Source of the DNA: Nitrospira sp. ST-bin5
GTDB lineage: Bacteria > Nitrospirota > Nitrospiria > Nitrospirales > Nitrospiraceae
Reading direction: 5' to 3'
Assembly: GCA_002083555.1 (NCBI GenBank)
Contig: MSXN01000013.1
Coordinates: forward strand, 255,593-319,592
DNA length: 64,000 nucleotides
The translations under genes were made by a program, and so were the position numbers. Positions 40,349-49,933 of this stretch are shown one piece after another; within the stretch, counting starts at the first letter, position 1, and the number at the start of each line of letters is the position of its first letter. A model generated the notes under the pieces. That model did no database searches. It saw nothing but the letters and a program-made list of their open reading frames with translations, and was not told the DNA's origin.

Positions 40349-41107
40349 TTACTTGAGGGGGATCATGACGCTGATGGCGCCGCCGAGGTCGCCTTCTTTC
40401 CCGCCTTCTCGGGCATACCCGGAGATATCCCGTTCGCCTTTCGGCTCGCCGTGGCAGGCCAGGCAGGAATGTTCATAGTAGAGCGGGAGCATCAAGCGAG
40501 CACTGCGTCCTCCGTCCACTAGCTCACTGATGATTTGGTGCTTGCCGGACGGAGATGAGGAGCTACCGAACCGTCCGAAGGCGGCCGTCTCATAGTCGTC
40601 GGGCTTGTTTTTCAGATTTCTTACCAGATGGGCGGGTGCAGTCTGCTTCAGATAGATCTGTGAAAACTTTTGAAACCGGGCGGCGGTCTCGGTGCCGAAG
40701 GTCGCCGGGATGAGGCCTTTGTATCGCATTGCTGGAAGGCTGAGGACGGGTTGGTAACTTTGGATGGTTCCGATGCTATCCCTGAGGAGTTGGGCAAGCA
40801 GCGGCTTGGCCATTGCCGGGACAGTCGCGCCTTCAAGGGCGTTGAGTGCGATTCCGGTCTCCCGCTGGAACTCAGCCTGCACTTCTTGTTCAAATAATGC
40901 CGGCGTGAATTTCTTGTCTGTCTGATTCGGAGTATTGATGAGGTCTTGGTGCTTGGCGATCGTGACCCGCCCGGAATCCAGCAGGATCGCCAGCAGCCGA
41001 GCCGTTTCCAGAGCGTCGTCTTGTTGGCCTCCGAACAGGCGGGATGAGAGGACGGCAAGGGTGAGCAGCGCCATTGCCACGAGCAGCCGGAACCGATGCG
41101 TCTTCAT
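40349..41107 (-). CDS. DUF3365 haem-binding-type exported protein with CXXCH
   Basis: The product (252 residues) has an N-terminal leader (LLVAMALLTLAVLSSRLFGG) and a DUF3365 (Tll0287-like) sensor or haem domain ending in the motif SCLACHGEPKG, where Cys-Leu-Ala-Cys-His can bind haem c covalently. Such domains often front histidine kinases; here it stands alone, so it may be a periplasmic redox sensor or carrier. I chose the ATG at 41107 because the leader starts there and AAGGGA lies upstream. A longer in-frame extension to 41527 is not protein-like. The HDOD gene upstream is on the same strand. Confidence 0.85.
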   Translation of the reverse strand: MKTHRFRLLVAMALLTLAVLSSRLFGGQQDDALETARLLAILLDSGRVTIAKHQDLINTPNQTDKKFTPALFEQEVQAEFQRETGIALNALEGATVPAMAKPLLAQLLRDSIGTIQSYQPVLSLPAMRYKGLIPATFGTETAARFQKFSQIYLKQTAPAHLVRNLKNKPDDYETAAFGRFGSSSSPSGKHQIISELVDGGRSARLMLPLYYEHSCLACHGEPKGERDISGYAREGGKEGDLGGAISVMIPLK

Positions 41108-41381
41108 GCGGTCATCATCCCTTTCCTTCCAGTCACTGATATCCGTCGGGGTTGATACCCTACCGCGTTGGGACTGCGTCTGGCCACTCCTCAAAAGAGG
41201 GGAGTGGAAGCCGCACGAGCGCGTTTTTATAGGTATAAGGTTTGGGCGGATTACGGTATGGGGACCAAGGCACGGACGCCCCATGCCGGCAGATTGTGTG
41301 CGAGGGATGAGGCCGCTGGTGGGCCGTCTGCGATGGCGCATTGAATCGGCGCGGCGGAAGAGTGGGCCGTCACTCCGGACT

Positions 41382-42239
41382 CTATGCTGCCATCGCGAGT
41401 GGATAGATGAACGAGAGAGTGTCTTGCAGTTGGCTTTGGGCTTCTGTGAGCAGAGCCGGGCACTCGTCGGGATTGAACTTCGTACAGGAGAGTGAGAAGG
41501 GATCAAAGACTGGAGGCTGCTTGGCACGGATGGGGTCTAATTCAGCGTGATCGGCGACGGCGCCTGCGAGGTGGACGATTGACGCATGGAGATTGTACTC
41601 CCCGGCTTCATTTGGACTCAGTTGATGGCGAATAGCCTGTTCGATCTGGCCCGGCATGCCCCAGAAGCGAATCAATTCTGCGCCGACTTCGGTGAAGTCG
41701 AAGCCGATGTTCGACTGTTCCACTTCCGCCAGCGCGGTGCCAAAGTTGCCCGCTTCGACCAGGGCCGACTGAGCCCGTTCCGGAATCGTCTGATATAGCA
41801 CCAAGTGGCCGATATCCCGCAGCAAGCCTTCGATAAAGAACCGCTCGCTGTCCTCGATTCCACAGGCCTTCGCAATCTTACCGGCCAGCAAGGCGCAGAG
41901 CACGCTCTTGCGCCAGTAGGCCGGCAGATCCATCAAGTCCGAGGTCATGCCCGAGAACGTACGGCCGATGGTGGTGGCCGCGACCAGGTCGCTGACGGCT
42001 TGCATTCCGATCAGATTCACTGCGCGGGTAATGGTATCAATCTGTTTGGGAAATCCGTAGAGCGGGCTGTTGACGATGCGCAGCAGTCGGGCGGAGATCG
42101 CCGGGTCGAGCTTGAGCGCGTTGGCCAAGTCATCCATGGTCGAGGTCGAGTCGTCGACGACGTCCCGCACGCGAAAATAGATTTCTGGAAGCGTGAAGAT
42201 GTTGGAGCAAGATTGGACGAGTTCTTGTGCTGACGACAT
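41382..42239 (-). CDS. HDOD-domain signalling protein
   Basis: The 285-residue protein is an HDOD domain throughout, with the starting region FTLPEIYFRVRDVVDD, the hallmark ISARLLRIVNSPLYGFPKQIDTI split over residues 50-75, and LLRDIGHLVLY where HD hydrolases have LLHDIG. The His-to-Arg change and lack of the full metal set imply a non-enzymatic signalling role, as is usual for HDOD proteins linked to chemotaxis, cyclic di-GMP or two-component pathways. GGGAGGG precedes the ATG. No partner gene is adjacent. Confidence 0.9.
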   Translation of the reverse strand: MSSAQELVQSCSNIFTLPEIYFRVRDVVDDSTSTMDDLANALKLDPAISARLLRIVNSPLYGFPKQIDTITRAVNLIGMQAVSDLVAATTIGRTFSGMTSDLMDLPAYWRKSVLCALLAGKIAKACGIEDSERFFIEGLLRDIGHLVLYQTIPERAQSALVEAGNFGTALAEVEQSNIGFDFTEVGAELIRFWGMPGQIEQAIRHQLSPNEAGEYNLHASIVHLAGAVADHAELDPIRAKQPPVFDPFSLSCTKFNPDECPALLTEAQSQLQDTLSFIYPLAMAA

Positions 42240-42391
42240 TGCCGTGCACCCTCCCTACTTCATAGATGCGGGACTGGTTCGAAGAGGCTCTCGGCTATCT
42301 CTATCGGTTGTGACCCAGTCGAACTAAAGGGGGAGGCAGAATAAATCTGTGGAGGCGGGTGGGAGGTGGCGGAAATGGCTGGTGATGCGGC

Positions 42392-43120
42392 TTATTTCAC
42401 CAGCCAGACACGATAGGTTCTGCTTCCGGCCGGTTTGGCCGCTTTGAGGACGGCGATGGCTCCGGGATTCATGACATCATCGCCGGTTGCCGTGCGCCTG
42501 GCCGGGTAGCGCTCGGTTTTCATGAGCAAGCCCTGCTCATCATAGAAATCCACCATGATATCCGCCGATTCCCGTAACCCGCCCTGATAGTGGGTGCCGA
42601 GCCAGTCCAGCCGCTTGAGGGCCTGGTATTGAATCGCAATGGCGCCCGTGGCGTCTTCCTTCACAGCAAGGATCCGCAACGCACGGTTTTGGTCGATCCC
42701 CTCAGCCGGCGAAGGGCCGCTGGTCAGCTGCGTGCGAATGACGCGTGAGCTCTCGTCTGTCTGGAGATACCCATGGACTCGGCAGGAGATGGTTCGTCCC
42801 TGTTCAGATTGTTCGACGATCTGGGGGTCGTGAACGTGACGATTCGCAAGGGTATACGAGAGCTCACGCAAGAGAGGAGAGTCGATCACGGAGGCGGTGG
42901 ACTCCCGATAGAGGGCCGAGCTGATGATGGCCTGGCGCCAGGCTTCCCGGCAGGCCAGCGCTTTGGCGTCGGCGACAGACTCTGATTCGCGCGCGGCATA
43001 TCGATACTCGCCGATGATTTCAAGCCGGCCGTTTGTGACTTCCGCCGCTTGCACCGGACGAGGAATGCCGATCAGTGCGGAGAGGAGCAGGACACCGATT
43101 GTGGAGTGACGGACAACCAT
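42392..43120 (-). CDS. exported protein of unknown function
   Basis: The 242-residue product has a signal peptide (VLLLSALIGIPRPVQAAE) and a soluble body with two parts: a helical first half (DAKALACREAWRQAIISSAL) and a strand-rich second half ending in GSRTYRVWLVK. The first half resembles in general layout exported proteins with a LPP20/DUF-type fold (AxxxAxxxA repeated helix after a strand ending EYRYAARES), but I cannot name a family. GAGGAGG lies four bases before the ATG at 43120. Confidence 0.72.
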   Translation of the reverse strand: MVVRHSTIGVLLLSALIGIPRPVQAAEVTNGRLEIIGEYRYAARESESVADAKALACREAWRQAIISSALYRESTASVIDSPLLRELSYTLANRHVHDPQIVEQSEQGRTISCRVHGYLQTDESSRVIRTQLTSGPSPAEGIDQNRALRILAVKEDATGAIAIQYQALKRLDWLGTHYQGGLRESADIMVDFYDEQGLLMKTERYPARRTATGDDVMNPGAIAVLKAAKPAGSRTYRVWLVK

Positions 43121-43203
43121 AACGCCTCCTCTGAGGTGGACAAACAAGAAACGACTCAACCTTCGTCGCCGATACATGTCATGCTACCACGCGAGTTACG
43201 CAC

Positions 43204-44115
43204 TCACAACGATGGCTCGGTCGGTTTGGCGAGCGCTTCAAGTACCGCTTGGACGGTGAGCGGGCTGCAGCCTTCGGATCGATTATTCACGAGGACATAC
43301 GAGGACCGTCCTTCCGCCGCTGCTTGCTTCACCAGCGCGATGGTCTCCTGCCGCATACGCGGTTGCGGTTGCACGATGCGATCGTAGGGGGCGTAGCGTT
43401 CGACCGCTTTTTCATAGGCCAGCCCCAGCGGGGTCAGGAGCCGAAGGACGGTGAAGGGGGCGGTGAATGTGCCGGCCATTTTCTGATGTTGTTCGGACAG
43501 CGGGGGCATGGCCGTCCAGTGATTGTAGACATGGGCCACGCCGTGCGCTCGAAGCATGTCGTGATAGCGTGGGCCGAGGATGGCGGGATTTCTCACTTCG
43601 GTTGCATAGGCGGGGCCGGGCGGCAGCTGTTCGAGAAACCGGTCGAGCCGTTGCAGAAAGGTGGCTAGATCGAGCCCCCAGCGCTGAAACTCGAAGATGA
43701 AGGGGCCGAGCTTTTGGCCCAAGCCTTCCAAGGCCGGTTGCAGGACGAGGTCACGAAAGGCGCCGAGCTCAAGAAACCGCGGATTGGGTTTGCCCGCCTT
43801 CGCGCCGTATCTCGGAAGGTTGGCATAGGCGGGGATGGTGATCTCTTCCCACACTTTCTGGCAGAAGCGGAACTCGTCCGGGACTTGCTCGGCGTAGTGG
43901 GCGAGTTGCTTGACGCTGGCTGGTCGGTAAAATGAATGATCGATGCCGACGGTGGTGAAGAGGGGCGTGTCGTGTATGCGATACGCGGCATATTCTACGA
44001 GCGTGTCCTGGCTGAACCGACTTTTCGGATAGGTTCGATGGTAGACGAGTCCTTGCCAGCCTTCGTAGGCCCATGAACTTGTGCCGAAGCGGGGGACCGT
44101 CGTATCCAATGGCAT
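43204..44115 (-). CDS. DUF72 family protein
   Basis: The 303-residue protein shows the DUF72 (YecE-like) pattern: PRFGTSSWAYEGWQG at the start, TPLFTTVGIDHSFYRPAS, FRFCQKVWEEIT and YVLVNNRSEGCSPLTV near the end. The fold is a TIM barrel and the biochemical role is unknown; members have been linked to DNA/metal phenotypes without a clear reaction. It stands alone, divergent from malQ with about 75 bp between starts. Confidence 0.92.
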   Translation of the reverse strand: MPLDTTVPRFGTSSWAYEGWQGLVYHRTYPKSRFSQDTLVEYAAYRIHDTPLFTTVGIDHSFYRPASVKQLAHYAEQVPDEFRFCQKVWEEITIPAYANLPRYGAKAGKPNPRFLELGAFRDLVLQPALEGLGQKLGPFIFEFQRWGLDLATFLQRLDRFLEQLPPGPAYATEVRNPAILGPRYHDMLRAHGVAHVYNHWTAMPPLSEQHQKMAGTFTAPFTVLRLLTPLGLAYEKAVERYAPYDRIVQPQPRMRQETIALVKQAAAEGRSSYVLVNNRSEGCSPLTVQAVLEALAKPTEPSL

Positions 44116-44192
44116 TCCGAATAGTCAAAAATAGTCTACGGAAACAATAGGATAGCTTGACTTACTGATGGTCGTCACGCACACTCTCCGAC

Positions 44193-46445
44193 ATGTACGA
44201 CCTGCCGGAAGCTGAACTTCTGTACCTTCTTTCCGACCGTGCCGGCATCGCCGCAGATTACCACGACATTGTCGGGACCCGCCATGTGACGACCGATGAA
44301 ACCCGTCGAGCCATTCTTTCGGCCATGGGGTTTCGCGTGGGTGATCGTACCGCGCTGATTGAAGAACTCACCGCCTGGGATCGACGGCCGTGGGTGCAGG
44401 GCTGTGACCCGGTCTGTGTGGTGCGGACTGGTCAAGCGCCTCGCGACTGGCCGTTGCACGTGCGTAGCGAGTCCTCCGATGACGGGCAGCTTCACATCCA
44501 TTGGATGGTGTCCGGTGAAAGCGGCGACAAGCACGGTGAGTGGAAAGAGGGGCCAGGTCTTCCGATTCTTGAGGAGCGGCTGATCCAGAATCGTCGCTAT
44601 GTGCGGTTGGCATTTCCCCTGCCGCAGGATTTGCCGATCGGGTATTACGAGGTGAAGGTCTGGGTGCAGGGAGGACCGGCGTCGGTCGAACTTCAGTTCC
44701 GTCTGATCGTGGCTCCGGCGCGCTGCTATGTGCCGGAATCGTTTCATGCCGGCACGCGGACGTGGGGGCTCGCCCTGCAACTGTACTCGCTGCGCAGCGA
44801 ACGGAACTGGGGGATCGGAGATTTCGGAGATTTGTCCACGCTCGTCGAGTGGGCGGGCAGGCAGTTGGGCACCGGTGTCATCGGGTTGAACCCCTTGCAC
44901 GCCTTGAAGAACACCAGGCCCTACCACATCAGTCCCTATTCGCCGAGTAGTCGGCTCTATCTCAACGAGCTCTATATCGATATCGATCGGGTGGCTGAAG
45001 CGAAGACGGCGCCGGATGTGCAGCAGCGCCTGGCCGATCCCTCCTTTCGCGCACAACTGACGAAAGCTCGAACGAGCGAATATGTGGACTACGAAGCGGT
45101 CGGTGCACTCAAGCGGACGGTGCTGGATCTCTGCTATCGGACCTTTCTGCGTGACAACTTCGAGGGGATGGAGCCGGATCTGAAGCCGACGACCGCCCGC
45201 GGCTGGTTCTTTCATTCCTACGTTCAACAAGAGGGGACGCCGCTGGCTGAGTATGCGCTCTTTCAGGCGCTCGAAGATGAGCGGCAGTTTGTGCAGTCCC
45301 GCTCAGTCGTATGGGCGGATTGGCCGGAAGTCTATCGCGCGCCCGCGAGCGACGCGGTCGCCGAATTCAAGCGCCGGCATATGAAGCGGGTGCGGTTCTT
45401 TCAGTATGTGCAATGGGTGGCGGCTGAGCAACTGATCGCTGTGGGGTTGCAAGCCGACGAGGCCGGGATGCCGTTGGGTTTGTATCACGACCTCGCGCTG
45501 GGCAGTGATCGCTACGGTGCAGACGGATGGCGATTCCAGGAGGTCTTGGCGCACCAGGCCGATTGCGGTGCTCCGCCCGATGCCTTTGCGCCGGAAGGGC
45601 AGAATTGGGGGTTGTCGCCGTCCGATCCGGTGAAGCTGCGCGCCAGCGGCTATCAGTTCTTTATCGAACTGCTCCGGACGAATCTGCGGTATGGCGGGGC
45701 GATTCGTATCGATCATGTGATGGCCTTATTCCGGCTCTTTTGGATTCCTCGCGGGATGCCGGCGTCCAAGGGGACCTATGTGCATTATCCGGCGGACGAT
45801 CTCCTTGCGATTCTCGCGTTGGAGAGCACGAGAGCCAAAACGTTGGTGATTGGCGAAGATCTGGGGACGGTGCCGGATTGGGTGCGTGACCGGTTGTCCG
45901 CAGTCGGCGTGCTTTCGTATCGTGTCCTCTATTTCGAACGAAACGGGGACGGCAGTCTAAAGTCCCCTTCGGCCTATCCCGCTCAATCGCTCGGGGTCGT
46001 GACGACCCATGATTTGCCGACACTGAGCGGCTACTGGGAAGGCACCGATATCGAGACGCGCGTCACCCTTGGCCTTTGTGCGAGCGAGGAGGCTCGTCGG
46101 GGCGCGCTCGCTGAACGGCAAGTCGACAAGGCTCGGTTGCTCGCAGCGTTGAGATCCGAGGGCCTCCTGCCGAATGGCCTGTCGGACGATCCGGCCCAGA
46201 GTCCGGTGATGACCGCGGATCTGACGGCAGCGCTGCATCTCTATCTCGCACGCACGCCCTCCTGGGTTGTCCTCGCGAACGTGGAAGATGTGCTCGGTCA
46301 ACGGGCGCAGACCAATGTGCCCGGCACCGTCGATCAGCATCCCAACTGGTCCAGGAAGTTGACTGCGACCGTCGAGCAGATGGTGCAGGATTCCCGCTTC
46401 GCGTCGCTTGCCGCGCAGTTGCGTTCAGCCCGTCCACTTGTGTAA
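44193..46445 (+). CDS. malQ: 4-alpha-glucanotransferase (amylomaltase)
   Basis: The 750-residue enzyme belongs to glycoside hydrolase family 77, which transfers glucan segments between maltooligosaccharides or glycogen. It has an additional N-terminal part (1-185), as in E. coli MalQ, then the barrel with WGIGDFGDLSTLVEWAG, PLHALKNTRPYHISPYSPSS, the nucleophile region IRIDHVMALFRLFWIP, the acid/base LVIGEDLGTVPDWVR and the third Asp in TTHDLPTLSGYWEG. No other glycogen gene is adjacent. The ribosome-binding site is poor. The kinase gene follows 60 bp later. Confidence 0.96.
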   Translation: MYDLPEAELLYLLSDRAGIAADYHDIVGTRHVTTDETRRAILSAMGFRVGDRTALIEELTAWDRRPWVQGCDPVCVVRTGQAPRDWPLHVRSESSDDGQLHIHWMVSGESGDKHGEWKEGPGLPILEERLIQNRRYVRLAFPLPQDLPIGYYEVKVWVQGGPASVELQFRLIVAPARCYVPESFHAGTRTWGLALQLYSLRSERNWGIGDFGDLSTLVEWAGRQLGTGVIGLNPLHALKNTRPYHISPYSPSSRLYLNELYIDIDRVAEAKTAPDVQQRLADPSFRAQLTKARTSEYVDYEAVGALKRTVLDLCYRTFLRDNFEGMEPDLKPTTARGWFFHSYVQQEGTPLAEYALFQALEDERQFVQSRSVVWADWPEVYRAPASDAVAEFKRRHMKRVRFFQYVQWVAAEQLIAVGLQADEAGMPLGLYHDLALGSDRYGADGWRFQEVLAHQADCGAPPDAFAPEGQNWGLSPSDPVKLRASGYQFFIELLRTNLRYGGAIRIDHVMALFRLFWIPRGMPASKGTYVHYPADDLLAILALESTRAKTLVIGEDLGTVPDWVRDRLSAVGVLSYRVLYFERNGDGSLKSPSAYPAQSLGVVTTHDLPTLSGYWEGTDIETRVTLGLCASEEARRGALAERQVDKARLLAALRSEGLLPNGLSDDPAQSPVMTADLTAALHLYLARTPSWVVLANVEDVLGQRAQTNVPGTVDQHPNWSRKLTATVEQMVQDSRFASLAAQLRSARPLV

Positions 46446-46505
46446 GAACGAGGGGCGCGCGCGCATCGGTCCTTCCGCCTCTTCCACCGGAGTGAGTGCT
46501 GCACG

Positions 46506-47660
46506 ATGAAGACCCGCAATTGGCTGGTGTTGAGCATTGCCGGCGCCTGTTTTCTCACCATCGTTATTATCGAAAAGCTGGCGCCGGCGAACGTCGTCGG
46601 CGCCTACGGCTATGTGCTGCCCATTCTCCTCGTGGCGATCCTGCGCAATCGGACGCTGATGCTGGTGACGGTGTTGGCCTGCGTGGTAGCGACCTATGCC
46701 GGGCTTCTCCAGCCGACGAAGCCGGGACGGTTTCAATCCGCGGTGATTAATCGCACGGTGGTTGTCGGCGTGTTGCTGATTGTGGCCTACATCGGCATGA
46801 GTTGGGAGGAGCGGAAGGCCCGGGAAGAAGCGGCCCGCGCCGCGCTGGCCAGGCAAACGGAAAATCTGTTGCGCGCCAATGCGCAGTTGGTCGACGTGAA
46901 GGATCAGCTCAACCGGTCTGAACGGCTCGCGGCCGTCGGGCAACTGGTGGCGTCGGTTGCGCATGAGGTGGGCACGCCGTTGCATTCGATCGCCTGGCAC
47001 GTCCAGGCCTTGGCGGAAGAGCCGACGGTCACGCCGGATATGAAGAAGCGCATCGATGTGATCGACGGGCAGCTGACGCGTGTGGTCGGCATTATTCAGG
47101 ACCTCTTGTCCTCGACCCGGCAGCGGAAGCCCGATCCCACCTGGTTGCCGGTCGACCATGTCGTGACGCCTGTGGCGGCGTTGATGGAGCCGGCGTTTCA
47201 AGCGAAGGGCGTGGCGCTCCGGGTTGAGCTCGGAGACGCGTTGCCGCTGGTTTGGGCCGATGCCGAAAAGCTGCATCAAGTGCTGGTCAATCTGTTTGCC
47301 AACGCCATTGCGGCAACGTCGGAGGGCGGGACTGTGACCATCAGCGCCGGCAGCCGAGCGGCCACGCCGGACGAGATCGAGGTGGGCCTGCGCGTGGGGA
47401 ATGCGACGTTCACCACGATGGTCACGATCGTCGTCAGCGATACGGGCTCGGGTATGCCGGAGGAGGATCTCCAGAAAGCGTTTACGCCGTTCTTTACGAC
47501 GAAGGCGATCGGGAAGGGGACCGGCTTGGGGTTGTTCATTAGTCGGGAAACTGTCCAGGCGCATGGCGGGACGCTCACACTGGAAAGCGAAGTAGGGAAG
47601 GGGACGACGGTTGTGATATCGTTGCCCGGACAACGTTCAACAGCTACAGCACTAATCTAG
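46506..47660 (+). CDS. membrane sensor histidine kinase
   Basis: The 384-residue kinase has about three N-terminal membrane segments (7-22, 30-65, 75-95), a short coiled coil, a dimerisation domain with the phospho-acceptor His in VASVAHEVGTPLHSIAWH, and an ATPase domain with N box LVNLFANAI, G1 VSDTGSGMP and G2 GTGLGLFIS. The short membrane input without periplasmic domain suggests sensing in or at the membrane. It lies nine bases before an NtrC-type regulator gene, its evident partner. Confidence 0.94.
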   Translation: MKTRNWLVLSIAGACFLTIVIIEKLAPANVVGAYGYVLPILLVAILRNRTLMLVTVLACVVATYAGLLQPTKPGRFQSAVINRTVVVGVLLIVAYIGMSWEERKAREEAARAALARQTENLLRANAQLVDVKDQLNRSERLAAVGQLVASVAHEVGTPLHSIAWHVQALAEEPTVTPDMKKRIDVIDGQLTRVVGIIQDLLSSTRQRKPDPTWLPVDHVVTPVAALMEPAFQAKGVALRVELGDALPLVWADAEKLHQVLVNLFANAIAATSEGGTVTISAGSRAATPDEIEVGLRVGNATFTTMVTIVVSDTGSGMPEEDLQKAFTPFFTTKAIGKGTGLGLFISRETVQAHGGTLTLESEVGKGTTVVISLPGQRSTATALI

Positions 47661-47668
47661 GGGGCGGA

Positions 47669-49084
47669 ATGTCGGCAGCAAAGATTCTCGTGATCGACGA
47701 CGACGCCGTGGCCCGCGAACTCCTGGCCGATGCCTTGAAAAAGGACGGGCATGAGGTGGAGTCCTTTTCCAACGGGACGGACGCGCTGGCTCGCGGGCAA
47801 CAGACGGTGTTCGATCTCGTGCTCACGGATATTCGCATGGGGACCGTGGATGGACTGACTGTGTTGCGGGAGTTCAAACGATTCAGTCCGGATACCTCCA
47901 TCGTTCTGCTCACGGCATTCGGATCATTGGAAGGAGCGATCGAGGGAATCAAGCAGGGGGCCTTCGATTACTTGGCCAAGCCCTTTCGAAAGGAAGAGGT
48001 AAAGCTTGTTGTTCAGCGTGCGCTTGACCATTGTAAATTAGTGAGAGAAAACAAGCGCTTCAGGGTAGAACTGAAAGAAAAGGAAGAGTGGTCTCCATTG
48101 GTTGGAAGCAGTCCGGCCATGTTGGATGTCTATAAGCTGGTGGCTCGTGTGTCGGAGAGCCGCAGCACCGTGTTGCTCCAGGGAGAAAGCGGGACCGGGA
48201 AAGAACTGATTGCCCGGGCCATTCATGCCAATAGCCCACGGCGAGACAAGCCCTTCATTCCGGTGAATTGCGGCGCCCTACCCGATACGCTGCTGGAGTC
48301 GGAGATGTTCGGCCATGAGAAGGGGGCCTTCACCGGCGCGGTGGGACTGAAGGCCGGCCTGTTTGAAGCAGCGACGGGTGGGACGCTGTTTCTCGATGAG
48401 ATCGGCGAGCTCGGGCCGGCGCTGCAAGTGAAGCTGCTGCGAGTCATGCAGGATCAGGAAGTCCGGCGCGTGGGAGGGACCGCGTCCGTCAAAGTCGATG
48501 TCCGCATCATTGCCGCGACGAATCGCGACCTGGAGCAACTCGTTAAAGAAGACAAGTTTCGAGACGATCTGTTTTATCGCTTGAATGTGGTGCGGATCAC
48601 CCTGCCTTCGCTGGTGGACCGCAAAGAAGATATTCCGATGCTGGCCCACCATTTTCTCCAGAAGTATGTCGGCGGGACGCCGTCAGGGGTGCGAGGATTT
48701 CTTCCGGAAACGATGGCGTTGCTCAAGGAGTATCGGTGGCCGGGGAATGTGCGGGAGCTGGAGAACGCGGTGGAGCGCGCGGTGTCGTTGAGCCATGGTC
48801 CGTTAGTCACGCCGGACGATCTGCCGGAAAGTATCCGGACTGCTGCACCGTTGGAGGCGAAAGCCACATCGGTATCGGAAGGGGACGAGGTCTGTCTGAC
48901 GCTCGAAGAAGTGGAAAAGCGGCATCTGATCCGCGTCTTAAAAGAGATGAAGGGGAACAAGGTGAAGGCGGCGAAGATCCTGGGCATCGACCGCCGGACA
49001 CTCTACCGGATGGCCGAACGGTTCGGACTCGATTTGGGGGACGATCCCGAGGCTGGTGACAAAGAGTCGGTGGAGAAGTTATAG
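47669..49084 (+). CDS. sigma-54-dependent response regulator (NtrC family)
   Basis: The 471-residue regulator has a receiver domain (phospho-acceptor in LVLTDIRMGTVDG, Lys in LAKPFRKEEV), an AAA+ domain with Walker A GESGTGKE, the sigma-54 contact loop EKGAFTGAV and Walker B TLFLDEIGEL, and a Fis-type helix-turn-helix (KVKAAKILGIDRRTLYRMAE). It should activate sigma-54 promoters when phosphorylated by the kinase encoded just upstream. Target genes are not apparent. Its end overlaps the convergent lipoprotein gene by six bases. Confidence 0.96.
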   Translation: MSAAKILVIDDDAVARELLADALKKDGHEVESFSNGTDALARGQQTVFDLVLTDIRMGTVDGLTVLREFKRFSPDTSIVLLTAFGSLEGAIEGIKQGAFDYLAKPFRKEEVKLVVQRALDHCKLVRENKRFRVELKEKEEWSPLVGSSPAMLDVYKLVARVSESRSTVLLQGESGTGKELIARAIHANSPRRDKPFIPVNCGALPDTLLESEMFGHEKGAFTGAVGLKAGLFEAATGGTLFLDEIGELGPALQVKLLRVMQDQEVRRVGGTASVKVDVRIIAATNRDLEQLVKEDKFRDDLFYRLNVVRITLPSLVDRKEDIPMLAHHFLQKYVGGTPSGVRGFLPETMALLKEYRWPGNVRELENAVERAVSLSHGPLVTPDDLPESIRTAAPLEAKATSVSEGDEVCLTLEEVEKRHLIRVLKEMKGNKVKAAKILGIDRRTLYRMAERFGLDLGDDPEAGDKESVEKL

Positions 49085-49519
49085 AAGTTGCAGGGCGTTC
49101 TTGATGAGCCGCAATTGATTGTCGGCGCCTTGGGGCAATGCGCTAGGAACCTGATCCCAGCTGGTAAAGATCCCGTCTTTTCCCTCTGACCTCACTTCCA
49201 ACTTGAGTGCAGTGTTCTGCTCATCGGCGGCTGTCACTGTCGCATTCACCCGGCTCTTGATCGTGCCGAAGCGCCAGCGATAGAGCCAATTCCAGGGGCC
49301 ATGCATTTCTTCCCGATAGCTGGTTTCCAACGTGGAGTCATTCGTCCAGTCCACATCGTAGCCGCCGTCGGTGAGGACCTGTGTGAGCGCGGTTTTGACC
49401 TTGTCGAACGGGGCGGCCAAGCGAGTTTCGACGAGATCGGTCGGAAGGGGGTGGGGCGCTCCGCTGCAACCGATCATCAGCGCCATGGTTGCGAGGAGGA
49501 GGCCTGGCCGTAGAGTCAT
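49079..49519 (-). CDS. lipoprotein of unknown function
   Basis: The 146-residue product has a lipobox in LLLATMALMIGCSG and a soluble mature part with PFDKVKTALTQVLTDGGYDVDW, where a helix and strand pattern resembles small periplasmic BamC/DUF3568-like folds; the match is only by look. Its start overlaps the AsnC-type gene stop (ATGA), so the two are translationally coupled. Confidence 0.75.
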   Translation of the reverse strand: MTLRPGLLLATMALMIGCSGAPHPLPTDLVETRLAAPFDKVKTALTQVLTDGGYDVDWTNDSTLETSYREEMHGPWNWLYRWRFGTIKSRVNATVTAADEQNTALKLEVRSEGKDGIFTSWDQVPSALPQGADNQLRLIKNALQLL

Positions 49520-49770
49520 TTCGCTTTGCTTTCCGGGGTACGGTAGACGAGATGCGTGTCGGTTTGTGTCACGCCTTCAATGCCATGAATCTTGCTCAGG
49601 ACCAGTTGCGTCAGGGCATCCTGATCGGCCACGTCGGCCACAACGATGATGTCCGGTTTCCCCCAGCAGGGATCGATGGTCTTGATCGCGCTGATCTGCC
49701 CGAGCGCTTTCACGACGCTGGAGGTCAAGCCGGGACTCACATTGATCATGATATAGGCTCGGTCGGACAT
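49516..49770 (-). CDS. Lrp/AsnC-type ligand-binding domain protein
   Basis: About 84 residues forming one RAM domain: AYIMINVSPGLTSSVVKALG, KPDIIVVADVADQDALTQLV and the C-terminal IEGVTQTDTHLVYRT. There is no DNA-binding part, as in many short stand-alone members that bind amino acids or metabolites. The start at 49770 has GGGAG eight bases upstream. A longer in-frame start at 49920 adds a low-complexity Pro-rich segment and lacks a good ribosome-binding site. Confidence 0.85.
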   Translation of the reverse strand: MSDRAYIMINVSPGLTSSVVKALGQISAIKTIDPCWGKPDIIVVADVADQDALTQLVLSKIHGIEGVTQTDTHLVYRTPESKAK

Positions 49771-49933
49771 CAAAGACGCTCCCGCGCTGGGCGCGTGAAT
49801 CGTAAAGGGAATAGCCGGTGGACCTGGCTGCGGCTCACCGTAGCGAACTCCCTGCGGCGGTGTCAATACGGACGTGGCGCGGGCGGATGAAGTCGTGACG
49901 GATTTGGGTTTTCTTGGCATAGTTGCGGGGGTC

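Noticed and set aside
41184..41209. CCACTCC/GGAGTGG hairpin between the HDOD and DUF3365 genes
   Set aside because: The stem is short and lacks a T-tract on either strand; I cannot call it a terminator.
41108..41527. Upstream extension of the DUF3365 gene
   Set aside because: The extension overlaps the HDOD gene end and is not protein-like; a signal peptide starts at 41107.
49771..49920. Longer start for the AsnC-type protein
   Set aside because: The added 50 residues are low-complexity and poorly supported by a ribosome-binding site, though the start cannot be excluded.
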